Below are positions 29,873-40,338 of a DNA stretch of 41,789 nt, one piece after another. How positions within the stretch are numbered: position 1 is the first letter of the stretch; each line of letters begins with the position of its first letter. A program made the translations under genes and the position numbers. The notes under the pieces are model-generated. The model searched no databases. It saw nothing but the letters and a program-made list of their open reading frames with translations, and had not been told where the DNA came from. The stretch spans positions 1 to 41,789 of the forward strand of contig NZ_VDMP01000016.1 in assembly GCF_006335005.1 (NCBI RefSeq), in the 5' to 3' direction. The stretch is from Nocardioides albidus. Its GTDB lineage: Bacteria > Actinomycetota > Actinomycetes > Propionibacteriales > Nocardioidaceae.

Positions 29873-30262
29873 TCAGAAGGTCAGGCCGCCCTCGCGGGCG
29901 CCATCGGCCAGGGCCGCGATGCGACCGTGATACTTGTTGCCGGACCGGTCGAAGACGACCGACTCGACACCCTGCTCCTTGGCACGGGCGGCAACGAGCT
30001 CGCCGACCTTCTTCGCCTTGGCCGTCTTGTCGCCGTCGAAGGCGCGCAGGTCGCCCTCGAGGGTCGACGCGGAGACCAGGGTCTTGCCGGCCAGGTCGTC
30101 GACGACCTGAGCGGTGATGTGCTTGCTCGACCGGGTGACCACCAGGCGCGGACGCTCGGTGGTGCCGGAGATCTTCTTGCGACCGCGGATCTGGCGGCGC
30201 AGCTTGGAGCTGGCGCGAGCCGAGAGGTTCCGCTGGTGCTTGAGGGTGATCGCCATGGTCAC
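29873..30262 (-). CDS. rplR: 50S ribosomal protein L18
   Basis: L18, 129 residues from GTG 30262, or 127 from ATG 30256 ([15 protein letters not shown]). It binds 5S rRNA with L5. Blocks: [20 protein letters not shown] and the C-terminal [29 protein letters not shown] 30262 overlaps the rplF stop (GTGA) and is 7 nt from AAAGG, so it is kept, but the internal ATG is equally family-like. Confidence 0.95.
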   Translation of the reverse strand: MTMAITLKHQRNLSARASSKLRRQIRGRKKISGTTERPRLVVTRSSKHITAQVVDDLAGKTLVSASTLEGDLRAFDGDKTAKAKKVGELVAARAKEQGVESVVFDRSGNKYHGRIAALADGAREGGLTF

Positions 30263-30798
30263 TTACCAGCCTTTCCGACCTTGCGACGGACATGCTCGCC
30301 GGAGTACCGGACGCCCTTGCCCTTGTAGGGCTCGGGCTTGCGAAGCTTGCGGATGTTGGCGGCGACCTCGCCGACCAGCTGCTTGTCGATCCCGGCCACA
30401 CCGAGCTTCGTCGGGCCCTCCACCGTGAAGGTGATGCCCTCGGGAGCGTCGAAGATGATCGGGTGCGAGTAGCCGAGCTGGAACTCGAGCTGCGTCGGGC
30501 CCTTCGAGAGGACGCGGTAGCCGACGCCCACGATCTCGAGCTTCTTCTCGTAGCCCTCGGTGACACCGACGACCATGTTGTTGATCAGAGTGCGGGAAAG
30601 GCCGTGGTAGGCCTTCGAGACCCGCTCGTCGTCAGGACGCTTGACGTCCAAGACGCCCTCGCCCTTCTCGACGGTGATCGGAGCGACCACGGTGTGGCTC
30701 AGGGTGCCCTTGGGACCCTTGACCGTGACGGTGGCGCCGTCGATCTGGACGTCGACCCCAGCCGGGACCGGGACGGGGAGCTTGCCGATGCGCGACAT
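30259..30798 (-). CDS. rplF: 50S ribosomal protein L6
   Basis: A 179-residue L6, normal length, with two related domains. It begins [20 protein letters not shown], has the inner block [20 protein letters not shown] and ends with the signature [18 protein letters not shown]. It lies near the factor-binding region of 50S. Confidence 0.97.
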   Translation of the reverse strand: MSRIGKLPVPVPAGVDVQIDGATVTVKGPKGTLSHTVVAPITVEKGEGVLDVKRPDDERVSKAYHGLSRTLINNMVVGVTEGYEKKLEIVGVGYRVLSKGPTQLEFQLGYSHPIIFDAPEGITFTVEGPTKLGVAGIDKQLVGEVAANIRKLRKPEPYKGKGVRYSGEHVRRKVGKAGK

Positions 30799-30830
30799 GT
30801 TCTTCTCTCTCCTTCCTCAGCGGTTCCGGG

Positions 30831-31235
30831 TCACCAGACGTAGGCGAGGACTTCCCCACCCACGCCCTTCTGGTTGGCCTGGCGGTCGGTCAGCAGGCCC
30901 TGGCTCGTCGAGATGATCGCCACGCCCAGGCCGCCGAGAACCTTCGGCAGGCCGGTGTGCTTGGCGTACACCCGCAGGCCGGGCTTGCTGATGCGGCGGA
31001 CGCCGGCGATCGAGCGCTCGCGGTTGCGGCCGTACTTGAGGGTGACGGTCAGCAGCTTGCCGACGCCGTTCTCGTTGTCGGCGACCCCGTAGGAGGTGAT
31101 GTAGCCCTCCTGCTTGAGGATCTCCGCAACGCCCTCCTTGAGCTTGCTGTACGGCATGGTCACCGCGTCGTGGTACGCCTGGTTGGCGTTGCGCAGACGC
31201 GTGAGCATGTCTGCGATCGGGTCAGTCATCGTCAT
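30831..31235 (-). CDS. rpsH: 30S ribosomal protein S8
   Basis: A 134-residue S8 from ATG 31235 ([16 protein letters not shown]), normal length. The C-terminal signature [19 protein letters not shown] binds 16S helix 21. In other bacteria S8 represses the spc operon by binding mRNA near rplE; no such site is evident here. The gap to rpsN upstream is 86 bp and holds a hairpin (31263-31283). Confidence 0.96.
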   Translation of the reverse strand: MTMTDPIADMLTRLRNANQAYHDAVTMPYSKLKEGVAEILKQEGYITSYGVADNENGVGKLLTVTLKYGRNRERSIAGVRRISKPGLRVYAKHTGLPKVLGGLGVAIISTSQGLLTDRQANQKGVGGEVLAYVW

Positions 31236-31262
31236 GATGTGTGTTTCCTTCTGCTGCGGTTT

Positions 31263-31283
31263 CCCCTCGCTCACGGCGAGGGG
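31263..31283. other. Hairpin in the rpsN-rpsH gap
   Basis: CCCCTCGC (31263-31270) and GCGAGGGG (31276-31283) form a perfect 8-bp stem with a 5-nt loop in the 86-bp gap between rpsN and rpsH. It may stabilise or process the mRNA; a full terminator inside the operon is unlikely. Confidence 0.6.
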
Positions 31284-31321
31284 ACCTGCAACGTTGTGGG
31301 ACTAGATCCGGTGGTCGGGAC

Positions 31322-31507
31322 TCACCAGGAGGACTTGGTCACGCCGGGCAGCTCGCCGCGGTGGGCCATCTCCCGCAGGCAGATCCGGCACAGGCCGAAC
31401 TTGCGGTAGACGGCCTTCGGCCGGCCGCAGCGCTGGCAGCGGGTGTAGCCGCGCACCGCGAACTTGGGCTTGCGGGCCGCCTTGACCTTGAGCGCAGTCT
31501 TCGCCAT
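31322..31507 (-). CDS. rpsZ: 30S ribosomal protein S14, zinc type
   Basis: A 61-residue S14 with two CxxC pairs (Cys24/Cys27 in YTRCQRCG, Cys40/Cys43 in GLCRICLRE), so it is the zinc-ribbon form encoded in the spc cluster. Actinobacteria often have a second, zinc-free S14 elsewhere for zinc shortage; none is in this window. The start is 1 nt after the rplE stop. Often also named rpsN. Confidence 0.95.
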
Positions 31508-31508
31508 G

Positions 31509-32093
31509 TCAGTTCTCCTTGAACGGGAAGCCGAGCTGCTTCAGCAGCGCTCGTCCCTGCTCGTCGTTGGTCGCCGTGGTGACGATGGTGATGTCCATGC
31601 CCCGCTGGCGGTCGACCTTGTCCTGGTCGATCTCGTGGAACATGACCTGCTCGGTCAGACCGAACGTGTAGTTGCCACGGCCGTCGAACTGCTTGGGCGA
31701 GAGGCCACGGAAGTCGCGGATGCGCGGCAGCGCGAGCGACAGCAGACGGTCGAGGAACTCCCACATGCGGTCACCGCGCAGGGTGACGTGGGTGCCGATC
31801 GGCATGCCCTCGCGCAGCTTGAACTGCGCGATCGACTTGCGGGCCTTGGTCACGGCCGGCTTCTGGCCGGTGATCGCGGTGAGGTCGCGGATCGCGCCCT
31901 CGATCAGCTTGGAGTCACGCGCCGCCTCGCCGACACCCATGTTGACCACGATCTTGGTCAGACCGGGGACCTGCATGACGTTGGCGATCTCGAACTCGGC
32001 CTTGAGCGCCGGGAGGATCTCCTCGCGGTACCTGGTCTTGAGACGAGGGGTGACCTTCTCGGCCACCGCACCCTCAGTGAGCGTCTCGCTCAT
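31509..32093 (-). CDS. rplE: 50S ribosomal protein L5
   Basis: A 194-residue L5, slightly longer than the usual 180 because of an N-terminal extension. Blocks: [21 protein letters not shown], the L5 signature, and [21 protein letters not shown] near the C-terminus. It binds 5S rRNA and contacts P-site tRNA. It is separated by 1 nt from rplX upstream. Confidence 0.96.
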
Positions 32094-32094
32094 G

Positions 32095-32490
32095 TCAGAT
32101 CTCCTTCCCGGTCTTGCGGGAGATGCGCACGCTGCGCGTCGAGCTGTACTCGGAGCCGTCGGGACGGCGCTTGGTGACGTCGACCCGCTTGTAGCCGACC
32201 TTGGTCACGCCGTCACCCTCGACGAGCATCACGTTGGAGACGTGGATCGGGGCCTCGGTGGTGATGATGCCGCCGGTGTTGCCGGCGCGCCCACCCTGGT
32301 CGACGACCTTGGTGTGCTTCTTGATCCGGTTGACACCCTCGACGATCACGCGCTCCTCCTCACGGAGGACCTTGATGATCTTGCCCTCGGCGCCCTTGTC
32401 CTTGCCGGCGATGACCTTGACGGTGTCGCCCTTCTTGACGCGCAGGTTGGGCTTCTTGCGAACCTGCTCGGACTTCTTGCGGGCAGCCAT
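32095..32490 (-). CDS. rplX: 50S ribosomal protein L24
   Basis: A 131-residue L24 with a KOW motif ([24 protein letters not shown]); an N-terminal Lys/Arg stretch precedes it. ATG 32490 is preferred to the adjacent GTG 32493 because GGAGG lies 7 nt upstream of the ATG. The ATG overlaps the rplN stop by one base. L24 initiates 50S assembly. Confidence 0.95.
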   Translation of the reverse strand: MAARKKSEQVRKKPNLRVKKGDTVKVIAGKDKGAEGKIIKVLREEERVIVEGVNRIKKHTKVVDQGGRAGNTGGIITTEAPIHVSNVMLVEGDGVTKVGYKRVDVTKRRPDGSEYSSTRSVRISRKTGKEI

Positions 32491-32858
32491 CACAGCACCT
32501 CCGGAGCCAGCGAGATGATCTTCATGAACTTCTTCTCTCGCAGCTCACGGCCGACGGGGCCGAAGATGCGGGTTCCACGGGGCTCGCCGTCGTTCTTGAG
32601 GATCACCGCAGCGTTCTCGTCGAACCGGATGTACGAGCCGTCGGGACGGCGGCGCTCCTTGACGGTGCGCACGATGACCGCCTTGACGACGTCACCCTTC
32701 TTCACGTTGCCACCCGGGATGGCGTCCTTGACGGTGGCGACGATGACGTCACCGATCCCGGCGTACCGACGACCGGAGCCGCCGAGCACGCGGATGCAAA
32801 GGATCTCCTTCGCACCGGTGTTGTCGGCGACCTTGAGTCGCGACTCCTGCTGAATCAT
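32490..32858 (-). CDS. rplN: 50S ribosomal protein L14
   Basis: A 122-residue L14, normal length: [20 protein letters not shown], the signature [25 protein letters not shown] read as overlapping blocks, and [20 protein letters not shown]. It forms a bridge to the 30S subunit and is contacted by the silencing factor RsfS. The gap to rpsQ upstream is 78 bp. Confidence 0.97.
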   Translation of the reverse strand: MIQQESRLKVADNTGAKEILCIRVLGGSGRRYAGIGDVIVATVKDAIPGGNVKKGDVVKAVIVRTVKERRRPDGSYIRFDENAAVILKNDGEPRGTRIFGPVGRELREKKFMKIISLAPEVL

Positions 32859-32936
32859 CGATTTCTCCTGGTTGTCGTGCCGGTTCTCGGGTCCTCACTC
32901 CGGTTCACGGAGCGGGCCGAGCCTGGCCGAACGGAT

Positions 32937-33212
32937 TTACTTCGCGCGCTCGAGGATCTCGACCACGCGCCAGCGCTTCGTGGCCGACAGCGGGCGGGTC
33001 TCCATGATGAGGACGCGGTCGCCGACACCACAGTCGTTCTGCTCGTCGTGGGCCTTGAGCCGCGTGTTGCGGCGCATGACCTTGCCGTACAGAGCGTGCT
33101 TGACGCGGTCCTCGACGGACACGACCACGGTCTTGTCCATCTTGTCGCTGACCACGAGGCCCTCGCGGGTCTTGCGGGCGTGGCGCTGAGTGGTCTCGCT
33201 CGACTCGCTCAT
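32937..33212 (-). CDS. rpsQ: 30S ribosomal protein S17
   Basis: A 91-residue OB-fold S17, normal length: [20 protein letters not shown] and the signature [20 protein letters not shown]. It binds 16S rRNA early in assembly. ATG 33212 overlaps the rpmC stop by one base. Confidence 0.97.
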   Translation of the reverse strand: MSESSETTQRHARKTREGLVVSDKMDKTVVVSVEDRVKHALYGKVMRRNTRLKAHDEQNDCGVGDRVLIMETRPLSATKRWRVVEILERAK

Positions 33213-33448
33213 CAGTTCTCCTCCTCCGTACCCGGGGCGGTCCGGATGCCGAGCTCGCGCTCACGCACCACGGTGTAGATCCGGGCGATGTCCTTCTTGA
33301 CCGTGCGGAGCCGACCGTGGCTCTCCAGCTGGCCGGTGGCCGCCTGGAAGCGCAGGTTGAACAGCTCCTCCTTGGCCTCGCGCAGCTTCGACTCGAGGTC
33401 GACGTCGTTGAGCTCGTCCAGCTCGTGGGCGCGGATGACGTTCGCCAT
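33212..33448 (-). CDS. rpmC: 50S ribosomal protein L29
   Basis: A 78-residue L29: [20 protein letters not shown], the two-helix block [20 protein letters not shown] and [20 protein letters not shown]. It lies at the exit tunnel and is part of the docking site for SRP and trigger factor. ATG 33448 overlaps the rplP stop by one base. Confidence 0.97.
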   Translation of the reverse strand: MANVIRAHELDELNDVDLESKLREAKEELFNLRFQAATGQLESHGRLRTVKKDIARIYTVVRERELGIRTAPGTEEEN

Positions 33449-33867
33449 CAGAACTCACCAGCCTCTCGCGTGATGAAACGGGCCTTCATGGGCAGCTTGT
33501 GGATCGCACGGCGCATGGCCTCGCGTGCGATGTCCTCCGGGACGCCGGAGAGCTCGAACATGACGCGGCCGGGCTTGACGTTGGCGACCCACCACTCGGG
33601 CGAGCCCTTACCGGAGCCCATGCGGGTCTCGGCGGGCTTCTTGGTGAGCGGGCGGTCCGGGTAGATGTTGATCCAGACCTTTCCGCCACGCTTGATGTGG
33701 CGGGTCATCGCGATACGAGCGGACTCGATCTGACGGTTGGTGACGTACGCACCCTCGAGCGCCTGGATACCGAAGTCACCGAACGCGAGCGACGTACCGC
33801 CCTTGGCAGCACCCGACCGCTTGGGGTGGTGCTGCTTGCGGTGCTTGACGCGACGCGGCATCAACAT
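33448..33867 (-). CDS. rplP: 50S ribosomal protein L16
   Basis: A 139-residue L16, normal length. It begins [19 protein letters not shown], has the signature [20 protein letters not shown] in the variant seen as [18 protein letters not shown], and ends in the basic block [17 protein letters not shown]. It sits next to the A-site tRNA. The start is 3 nt after the rpsC stop. Confidence 0.96.
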   Translation of the reverse strand: MLMPRRVKHRKQHHPKRSGAAKGGTSLAFGDFGIQALEGAYVTNRQIESARIAMTRHIKRGGKVWINIYPDRPLTKKPAETRMGSGKGSPEWWVANVKPGRVMFELSGVPEDIAREAMRRAIHKLPMKARFITREAGEF

Positions 33868-33870
33868 GGG

Positions 33871-34701
33871 TCAGGACTCCGTTCCGGGGGTCGGCTCGGC
33901 GGCCGGCGCAGCCTCGACGGCGTCCGCGGGAGCGGCAGCCTCGGCGTTGCGGTCCGAGCGGTTCGGGCGGTCGCCGCGCGACCCACGGGTCGGACGCTCG
34001 CCACCTCGGGTGGGGCGGCCACCGCGACCGGGGACACCGGCGCGGGCGGCAGCCTGGGCCTGACGCTCGGCACGGGTGCCGGCGACCTCGCCCTTGTAGA
34101 TCCAGACCTTCACGCCGATGCGACCGAAGGTCGTGCGGGCCTCGTAGAAGCCGTAGTCGATGTCGGCACGCAGCGTGTGCAGCGGGACGCGGCCCTCGCG
34201 GTAGAACTCGGTGCGCGACATCTCGGCGCCGTTGAGGCGGCCGGAGCACTGGATCCGGATGCCCTTGGCACCGGAGCGCATCGAGGTCTGCATGGCCTTG
34301 CGCATCGCGCGACGGAACTGCACGCGGCCCGACAGCTGCTCGGCGACGCCCTGGGCGACGAGCTGAGCGTCGATCTCGGGGTTCTTGACCTCGAGGATGT
34401 TCAGCTGGACCTGCTTGCCGGTGAGCTTCTCGAGCTCGCCGCGGATGCGGTCGGCCTCGGCGCCACGGCGGCCGATGACGATGCCCGGACGCGCGGTGTG
34501 GATGTCGACGCGGACCCGGTCCCGGGTGCGCTCGATCTCGACCTTGGCGATGCCGGCCCGCTCCATGCCCTTGCTGAGCAGCTTGCGGATGGCGACGTCC
34601 TCGCCGACGTAGGACTTGTACAGCTTGTCGGCGTACCAACGCGACTTGTGGTCGGTCGAGATGCCGAGGCGGAAGCCGTTCGGGTTGATCTTCTGGCCCA
34701 T
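33871..34701 (-). CDS. rpsC: 30S ribosomal protein S3
   Basis: A 276-residue S3. The core (1-210) starts [20 protein letters not shown], has the KH domain with [20 protein letters not shown] and the C-terminal signature [20 protein letters not shown]. The last 65 residues are a low-complexity extension, first Gly/Arg/Thr rich and then Ala/Pro/Glu rich, typical of actinobacteria. S3 helps form the mRNA entry tunnel and its helicase activity. Confidence 0.96.
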   Translation of the reverse strand: MGQKINPNGFRLGISTDHKSRWYADKLYKSYVGEDVAIRKLLSKGMERAGIAKVEIERTRDRVRVDIHTARPGIVIGRRGAEADRIRGELEKLTGKQVQLNILEVKNPEIDAQLVAQGVAEQLSGRVQFRRAMRKAMQTSMRSGAKGIRIQCSGRLNGAEMSRTEFYREGRVPLHTLRADIDYGFYEARTTFGRIGVKVWIYKGEVAGTRAERQAQAAARAGVPGRGGRPTRGGERPTRGSRGDRPNRSDRNAEAAAPADAVEAAPAAEPTPGTES

Positions 34702-35132
34702 TACTTCTTGGCCCCCTTCTTGGTCTTCGCGACGACGGTCTCCGCGGGCTGGACCGCGATGGTGATGTGGCTGGTGCGCTTGTTGATCCGGGTGGCCCGG
34801 CCCTGCGCACGCGGACGCCAGCGCTTCATCGTCGGACCCTCGTCGACCCGCGCGACCGAGACGACCAGGTCGCCGGTGGCGAGGCCCTCGGTGGTCGCGG
34901 CGTTCGCGACGGCGCTCTGCAGCACCTTGTAGACGGTCTCGGAGGCCGACTGCGGCGCGAACTGCAGCAGCGTCAGCGCCTCGTCGGCGGGCAGGCCGCG
35001 GACCAGGTCGACGACGCGACGCGCCTTCATCGGGGTGATCCGCACGAAGCGTGCGGTCGCGAACGCGCCGGGCTCGTCGCCCAGGAGGGACTCGCGACGC
35101 GCGCTGGTGCGGTGACGCTCAGTGGTGCTCAT
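34701..35132 (-). CDS. rplV: 50S ribosomal protein L22
   Basis: A 143-residue L22; the core block [20 protein letters not shown] is preceded by a short extension and followed by the tunnel-lining signature [19 protein letters not shown]. The loop of L22 lines the exit tunnel and affects macrolide sensitivity. ATG 35132 overlaps the rpsS stop (ATGA); its own stop overlaps the rpsC start (TAATG). Confidence 0.97.
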   Translation of the reverse strand: MSTTERHRTSARRESLLGDEPGAFATARFVRITPMKARRVVDLVRGLPADEALTLLQFAPQSASETVYKVLQSAVANAATTEGLATGDLVVSVARVDEGPTMKRWRPRAQGRATRINKRTSHITIAVQPAETVVAKTKKGAKK

Positions 35133-35410
35133 CGACGGCGTCCCTTCCGGTCTTCCTTGACGTGGCCGCGGTAGGTGCGCGTGGGCGCGAACTCACCGAG
35201 CTTGTGGCCGACCATGGAGTCGGACACGAAGACCGGGACGTGCTTGCGGCCGTCGTGGACCGCGATCGTGTGGCCGATCATCGAGGGGATGATCATCGAC
35301 CGGCGCGACCAGGTCTTGATGACGTTGTGGGTGCCCTTCTCGTTCTCGGCGTCCACCTTCTTGAGCAGGTGGCCGTCGACGAAGGGGCCCTTCTTCAGGC
35401 TGCGAGGCAT
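35129..35410 (-). CDS. rpsS: 30S ribosomal protein S19
   Basis: A 93-residue S19, normal length: [40 protein letters not shown] and the signature [20 protein letters not shown]. It sits in the head of the 30S subunit with S13. The ATG at 35410 gives the exact family N-terminus; the longer frame upstream is a shadow of rplB. Confidence 0.97.
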   Translation of the reverse strand: MPRSLKKGPFVDGHLLKKVDAENEKGTHNVIKTWSRRSMIIPSMIGHTIAVHDGRKHVPVFVSDSMVGHKLGEFAPTRTYRGHVKEDRKGRRR

Positions 35411-35424
35411 CGTTGCAGTTCCTA

Positions 35425-36260
<836 letters not shown>

Positions 36261-36261
<1 letters not shown>

Positions 36262-36563
36262 CAGGCCTGACCTCCGAAGATGTCGATGCGGTGACCGTCG
36301 GCCAGGCTCACGATGGCGCGCTTGGTGTCCTTGCGCTTGCCGAGGCCGTTGCGGGTGCGGCGGACCTTGCCCGGACGGTTGAGCGTGTTGACCGAGGTGA
36401 CCTTCACGCCGAAGACCTTCTCGACGGCGATCTTGATCTCGGTCTTGTTGGCGTCCGGGTGCACCAGGAAGGTGTACTTGTTGGCGTCGAGGAGGCCGTA
36501 GCTCTTCTCCGACACCACCGGCGCGATCAGGACGTCACGGTGGTCCTTGTGCAGGGTGCTCAT
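36261..36563 (-). CDS. rplW: 50S ribosomal protein L23
   Basis: A 100-residue L23, normal length: [40 protein letters not shown] and [19 protein letters not shown]. It is the exit-tunnel docking site for trigger factor and SRP. ATG 36563 overlaps the rplD stop by one base. Confidence 0.97.
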
Positions 36564-37192
36564 CAGTTGTTCTCCTCCTCGGCGTCCCCAGCGAGGGCGG
36601 CGTTGCCACCGACGAGGCGGTCGAAAGCGGCCTTGCTGAACACCACGTCGTCGCTCACGAGGACGTCGCGGGTGTTGAGCTGGTCGACGGCCACGATGTG
36701 CACCTCAGGGGCGTTGCGCAGCGAGAGCCAGGTGAGGCTGTCGGAGCGCTCGAGCACGACGAGGAACTTGCGGCGGTCGGACAGCTCGAAGAGCGAGGCC
36801 AGCGCGGCCTTGGTCGACGGCTTGTCACCGGAGACCAGACCCTCGACGACGTGGATCCGCTCGTTGCGGGCCCGGTCGGAGAGGGCGCTGCGCAGGGCGG
36901 CGGCCTTCATCTTCTTGGGGGTGCGCTGGCTGTAGTCACGCGGCTGCGGGCCGTGGACGATGCCACCGCCGGCGAACTGCGGCGCGCGGGTCGAGCCCTG
37001 GCGGGCGCGACCGGTGCCCTTCTGCTTGTAGGGCTTCTTGCCACCGCCGCGGACCTCGCCGCGACGCTTGGTGGCGTGGGTGCCCTGGCGCGCGGCCGCC
37101 TGCTGGGCGACGACGACCTGGTGGATCAGCGGGATGTTGACCTCGACGTCGAAGATCTCGGCGGGGAACTCAACGGAAACGTTCTTGGCCAT
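36563..37192 (-). CDS. rplD: 50S ribosomal protein L4
   Basis: A 209-residue L4, normal length. The tunnel loop is seen in [20 protein letters not shown] and [20 protein letters not shown]; the C-terminal domain has [20 protein letters not shown]. In enteric bacteria L4 autoregulates the S10 operon; no equivalent leader structure could be assigned here. The start is 8 nt after the rplC stop. Confidence 0.96.
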   Translation of the reverse strand: MAKNVSVEFPAEIFDVEVNIPLIHQVVVAQQAAARQGTHATKRRGEVRGGGKKPYKQKGTGRARQGSTRAPQFAGGGIVHGPQPRDYSQRTPKKMKAAALRSALSDRARNERIHVVEGLVSGDKPSTKAALASLFELSDRRKFLVVLERSDSLTWLSLRNAPEVHIVAVDQLNTRDVLVSDDVVFSKAAFDRLVGGNAALAGDAEEENN

Positions 37193-37200
37193 GATCGGGT

Positions 37201-37851
37201 TCAGCCCTTCTTCGCAGCCGTGCGGAGAACGACGAGACCGCCCTTGGGGCCGGGGACGGCGCCCTTGATCAGGACGATGCCCTTCTCGACGTCCACGGCG
37301 TGGACGGTGACGTTCTGGGTGGTGACGGTGTCGGTACCCATGCGGCCGGCCATGCGCAGACCCTTGAACACGCGACCGGGGGTGGCGCACGCGCCGATCG
37401 AGCCCGGCTTGCGGTGGTTGCGGTGGGCACCGTGCGAGGCGCTCACACCGGCGAAGCCGTGGCGCTTCATGACACCGGCGAAGCCCTTGCCCTTGCTGGT
37501 GCCGGTCACGTCGATGGCCTGGCCGGCCTCGAACGTGTCGACGGGCAGCTCCTGGCCGACGGTGTACTCGCTGGCGTCGGCGGTGCGGATCTCCACCACG
37601 TGGCGGCGCGGGGTCGTACCGGCCTTGGCGAAGTGACCCGCCTGCGGCTTGTTGACCTTGCGGCCCTCGATCTCGCCGAAGCCGATCTGGATGGCGTTGT
37701 AGCCGTCCGGCTCGGGCTGGCGGACCTGGGTGACGACGTTGGTGCCCGCGGCGACCACGGTGACCGGGATGACCCGGTTGTTCTCGTCCCAGAGCTGGGT
37801 CATGCCGAGCTTGGTGCCCAGCAGGCCCTTCACGTTGCGCTCAATAGTCAT
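37201..37851 (-). CDS. rplC: 50S ribosomal protein L3
   Basis: A 216-residue L3, normal length: [20 protein letters not shown], and the signature [39 protein letters not shown]. It reaches toward the peptidyl-transferase centre. ATG 37851 has GAGG 8 nt upstream; the longer frame upstream is not conserved. Confidence 0.97.
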   Translation of the reverse strand: MTIERNVKGLLGTKLGMTQLWDENNRVIPVTVVAAGTNVVTQVRQPEPDGYNAIQIGFGEIEGRKVNKPQAGHFAKAGTTPRRHVVEIRTADASEYTVGQELPVDTFEAGQAIDVTGTSKGKGFAGVMKRHGFAGVSASHGAHRNHRKPGSIGACATPGRVFKGLRMAGRMGTDTVTTQNVTVHAVDVEKGIVLIKGAVPGPKGGLVVLRTAAKKG

Positions 37852-37861
37852 GTCTTGAACC

Positions 37862-38170
37862 TCAGAGCTTGATCTCGATGTCGACACCGGCCGGCAGGTC
37901 GAGGCGCATGAGGCTGTCGACCGTCTTCGGCGTGGGGTCGATGATGTCGATGAGCCGCTTGTGGGTGCGCATCTCGAAGTGCTCGCGCGAGTCCTTGTAC
38001 TTGTGCGGCGAGCGAATCACACAGAAGACGTTCTTCTCTGTGGGCAGCGGCACCGGGCCAGCGACCTTCGCGCCCGTTCGGGTGACCGTGTCAACGATCT
38101 TGCGCGCCGAGGTGTCGATCACCTCGTGGTCATAGGCCTTGAGCCTGATGCGGATCTTCTGTCCCGCCAT
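37862..38170 (-). CDS. rpsJ: 30S ribosomal protein S10
   Basis: A 102-residue S10, normal length: [40 protein letters not shown] and the signature [20 protein letters not shown]. It is both a 30S-head protein and, as NusE, part of transcription antitermination complexes. First gene of the S10 cluster, with GAGAGAG upstream of ATG 38170. Confidence 0.98.
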   Translation of the reverse strand: MAGQKIRIRLKAYDHEVIDTSARKIVDTVTRTGAKVAGPVPLPTEKNVFCVIRSPHKYKDSREHFEMRTHKRLIDIIDPTPKTVDSLMRLDLPAGVDIEIKL

Positions 38171-38545
38171 AGGTCTCTCTCGTCCTTACTCGTCGTACGA
38201 CTCTGGGTCCTTCAGCTCCGACCCCCGCGGTCGGGCGTGTCGCGCCGTGTTGAGGGCACACACGTCTTCCCGGGGGAAGTGGAGCTGTTGTTCTCGGCTG
38301 CCTCGTGTCTCACGGACGTGCGGTGCGAGCTGATGTCGACGACCGGGCACGCTCCACGCGGCTCGGATCGGCCGGATGTTCCGGTGGCCGACCACTCCGC
38401 TGGGGAGACACGATTCAGTAGTCAAGATCTGGCACGCACCCCGACGACCTGTCCGGGGCAACCGGAACATCTTGGCAGAGTTCGCGGGGGCCACCAAATT
38501 GCGGAGCCCGTTTGCGGCCAGGGCCCGGATGCAAGGATGACCCGC
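38171..38545. other. Divergent intergenic region upstream of rpsJ
   Basis: This 375-bp stretch must hold the S10-cluster promoter and leader (minus) and the promoter of the plus-strand operon. I see TTGACT on the minus strand at 38425-38420 (a -35 look-alike with no good -10 at 16-18 nt), a small CCGACC/GGTCGG hairpin at about 38218-38234 in the rpsJ leader, and the palindrome GTCGTACGAC at 38192-38201. No gene or RNA is recognised in it. Confidence 0.4.
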
Positions 38546-39691
38546 ATGACCGACGGCCCCTCCCAGCACTACCCGCCCCCGGGGGCGCCGCCGCCTGCCG
38601 ACCCCGTCCCGCCCGGCGCGAGCGGGGCCGGCGGCCCCGCACCGGGCGCGGCTCCCGAGCCGCCGCCCGCCCCCTGGGCGGCGTACCCGACCGCCCCGAC
38701 GACGCCGGGCCCCCGGCCCCCGGCGGGCCTGATGCTCGGCGCGGCCCACAAGCCCGGCGCGCTCCCCCTGCGCCCCCTCAACCTCGGCAGCATCTACGAC
38801 GGCGCGTTCCGGATCATCCGGTTCAACCCGAAGGCCACGGTCGGGGCCGCGGTCATGGTGACCGCGCTCGCGATGACGATCCCCGTCGCGGTGACCCTCG
38901 TGCTCACCTTCACCGTCGGCCTCGCGACCGACATGTCCGGAGACGTCGACACCGAGGCCACCACCGCCGAGCTCGTGGGCCTGCTCGCGGCGTACGGCTC
39001 CCTGCTCGTCTCGCTCGTCGTCGCCCAGGTCGGGGTGGTGTTCGTGACCGGGATGGTCGCCCACGTGACCCGCGCGGCCGCGGTCGGGCGGCGACTCGGC
39101 CTGGCCGAGGCATGGGCCGCGACCCGCGGCAAGCGCTGGCGGCTGCTCGGGCTGACCGTGCTCCTCAACCTCGCCTTCCTGGCGATCCTGGTCGTCTACC
39201 TGCTGATGTGGGTGGTCGTCGTCGCCGTCAGCGACAGCCCCTGGCCGGTCGTGGCCTGGGCCGTGGTGAGCCTGCCCGCCGTCGCCGCGCTGTGCTGCTG
39301 GCTGTGGATCCGCTTCTACTATCTGCCGGTCCCGGCGCTGATGCTGGAGCCGGTCGGCGTCTTCGCGGCGATCGGGCGGGGCTGGCGGCTCACCTCGCGG
39401 CAGTACTGGCGCACCTTCGGCATCGCCCTGCTGACCGTGATCATCGCCCAGTTCGCCGGCGGACTCCTCTCCCTCCCGATCAGCCTCGTCGGCAACGTCG
39501 CGGTGCTCGCGGCCCCCGAGTACGCCGCGCTCCTCCTGGTGCTCACCCAGGCGGGGGCCTTGATCGTCCAGAACGCCTTCGTGGCGCCCTTCCTCGCCGC
39601 TGTCACCTCGGTGCAGTACGTCGACCTGCGCATGCGCAAGGAGGCCTTCGACGTCGAGCTCATGCGCGAGGCGGGGATCGTCCCCGCATGA
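38546..39691 (+). CDS. Membrane protein with glycerophosphodiester-phosphodiesterase-type membrane domain
   Basis: A 381-residue protein with a Pro/Gly/Ala-rich cytoplasmic start of about 75 residues (PPPGAPPPADPVPPG) and then about six long membrane segments. The block LRPLNLGSIYDGAFRIIRFN followed by PKATVGAAVMVTALAMTIPV is typical of actinobacterial 'GDPD membrane-domain' proteins; no phosphodiesterase catalytic domain is present, so enzymatic activity should not be assumed. ATG 38546 has AAGGA about 8 nt upstream; ATG 38537 is an alternative. Its stop overlaps the next start, so it heads a coupled operon with DUF4129, DUF4350 and MoxR genes. Confidence 0.8.
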   Translation: MTDGPSQHYPPPGAPPPADPVPPGASGAGGPAPGAAPEPPPAPWAAYPTAPTTPGPRPPAGLMLGAAHKPGALPLRPLNLGSIYDGAFRIIRFNPKATVGAAVMVTALAMTIPVAVTLVLTFTVGLATDMSGDVDTEATTAELVGLLAAYGSLLVSLVVAQVGVVFVTGMVAHVTRAAAVGRRLGLAEAWAATRGKRWRLLGLTVLLNLAFLAILVVYLLMWVVVVAVSDSPWPVVAWAVVSLPAVAALCCWLWIRFYYLPVPALMLEPVGVFAAIGRGWRLTSRQYWRTFGIALLTVIIAQFAGGLLSLPISLVGNVAVLAAPEYAALLLVLTQAGALIVQNAFVAPFLAAVTSVQYVDLRMRKEAFDVELMREAGIVPA

Positions 39692-40338
39692 CATCGTCCC
39701 CCCTGAGCGCCCCGCCGACGTGGCTGCTCCGGCTCGACCCACCGCTCGATCCGAGCGGCGACGAGGCGCGCCGCCAACTGCGGCGTGAGCTGGTGCGGCC
39801 CGAGTACTACCAGGACGACATCGTCGGACGGCTGCAGCGCTGGCTCGACCGGTTGATCACCGGCACCATCGACGCCGCCTCGGGCTCGTCCGGGCTGACC
39901 AGCGCCGCCGCCATCCTGGTCGTCCTGCTGATCGTCGCGGGCGTCCTGTTCCTGGCCAGCCGCGCCCGTCGTACGGCGCGGGGGCGGTCCGCCGACGCCC
40001 CCGCGCTCACCGGCGAGGTGATCACTGCCGACGAGCTGCGCGCCCGCGCCGAGGCGGCCCTGGCTGCCGGCGACCCTGCCGGCGCGCTCGTCGACGCCTT
40101 CCGGGCCGCCGCCGTCCGGCAGGTCGAGCGCGGCCGGATCGAGGACCTGCCCCAGGCGACCGCGCACGAGCTGGCCGCAGCGCTGGTCGCAGTGTTCCCC
40201 GAGCACCGCGGACCCGTGCTGCACGGGGCCGACCTCTTCGACGGAGTGCTCTACGGCGAGCGACCGGCCACGACCGCGGAGGCCCGCGAGCTGTTGGCGC
40301 TCGACGACACCCTCGTCGGACGAACGGCCCGCCGATGA
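39688..40338 (+). CDS. DUF4129-domain protein
   Basis: A 216-residue protein with one membrane helix near 76-94 (AAAILVVLLIVAGVLFLAS) between an N-terminal segment (PLDPSGDEARRQLRREL, VRPEYYQDDIVGRLQRWLDR) and a C-terminal helical domain (ADELRARAEAALAAGDPAGA, DLPQATAHELAAALVAVFPE). This arrangement is the DUF4129 family, often next to transglutaminase-like or MoxR/DUF58 genes. Its function is unknown. Start and stop both overlap neighbours by ATGA, showing translational coupling. Confidence 0.8.
   Translation: MTSSPLSAPPTWLLRLDPPLDPSGDEARRQLRRELVRPEYYQDDIVGRLQRWLDRLITGTIDAASGSSGLTSAAAILVVLLIVAGVLFLASRARRTARGRSADAPALTGEVITADELRARAEAALAAGDPAGALVDAFRAAAVRQVERGRIEDLPQATAHELAAALVAVFPEHRGPVLHGADLFDGVLYGERPATTAEARELLALDDTLVGRTARR

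Noticed and set aside
38397..38425. TTGACT as the -35 of the S10 promoter
   Set aside because: No acceptable -10 element at 16-18 nt spacing, so it is kept only as a note in the intergenic entry.
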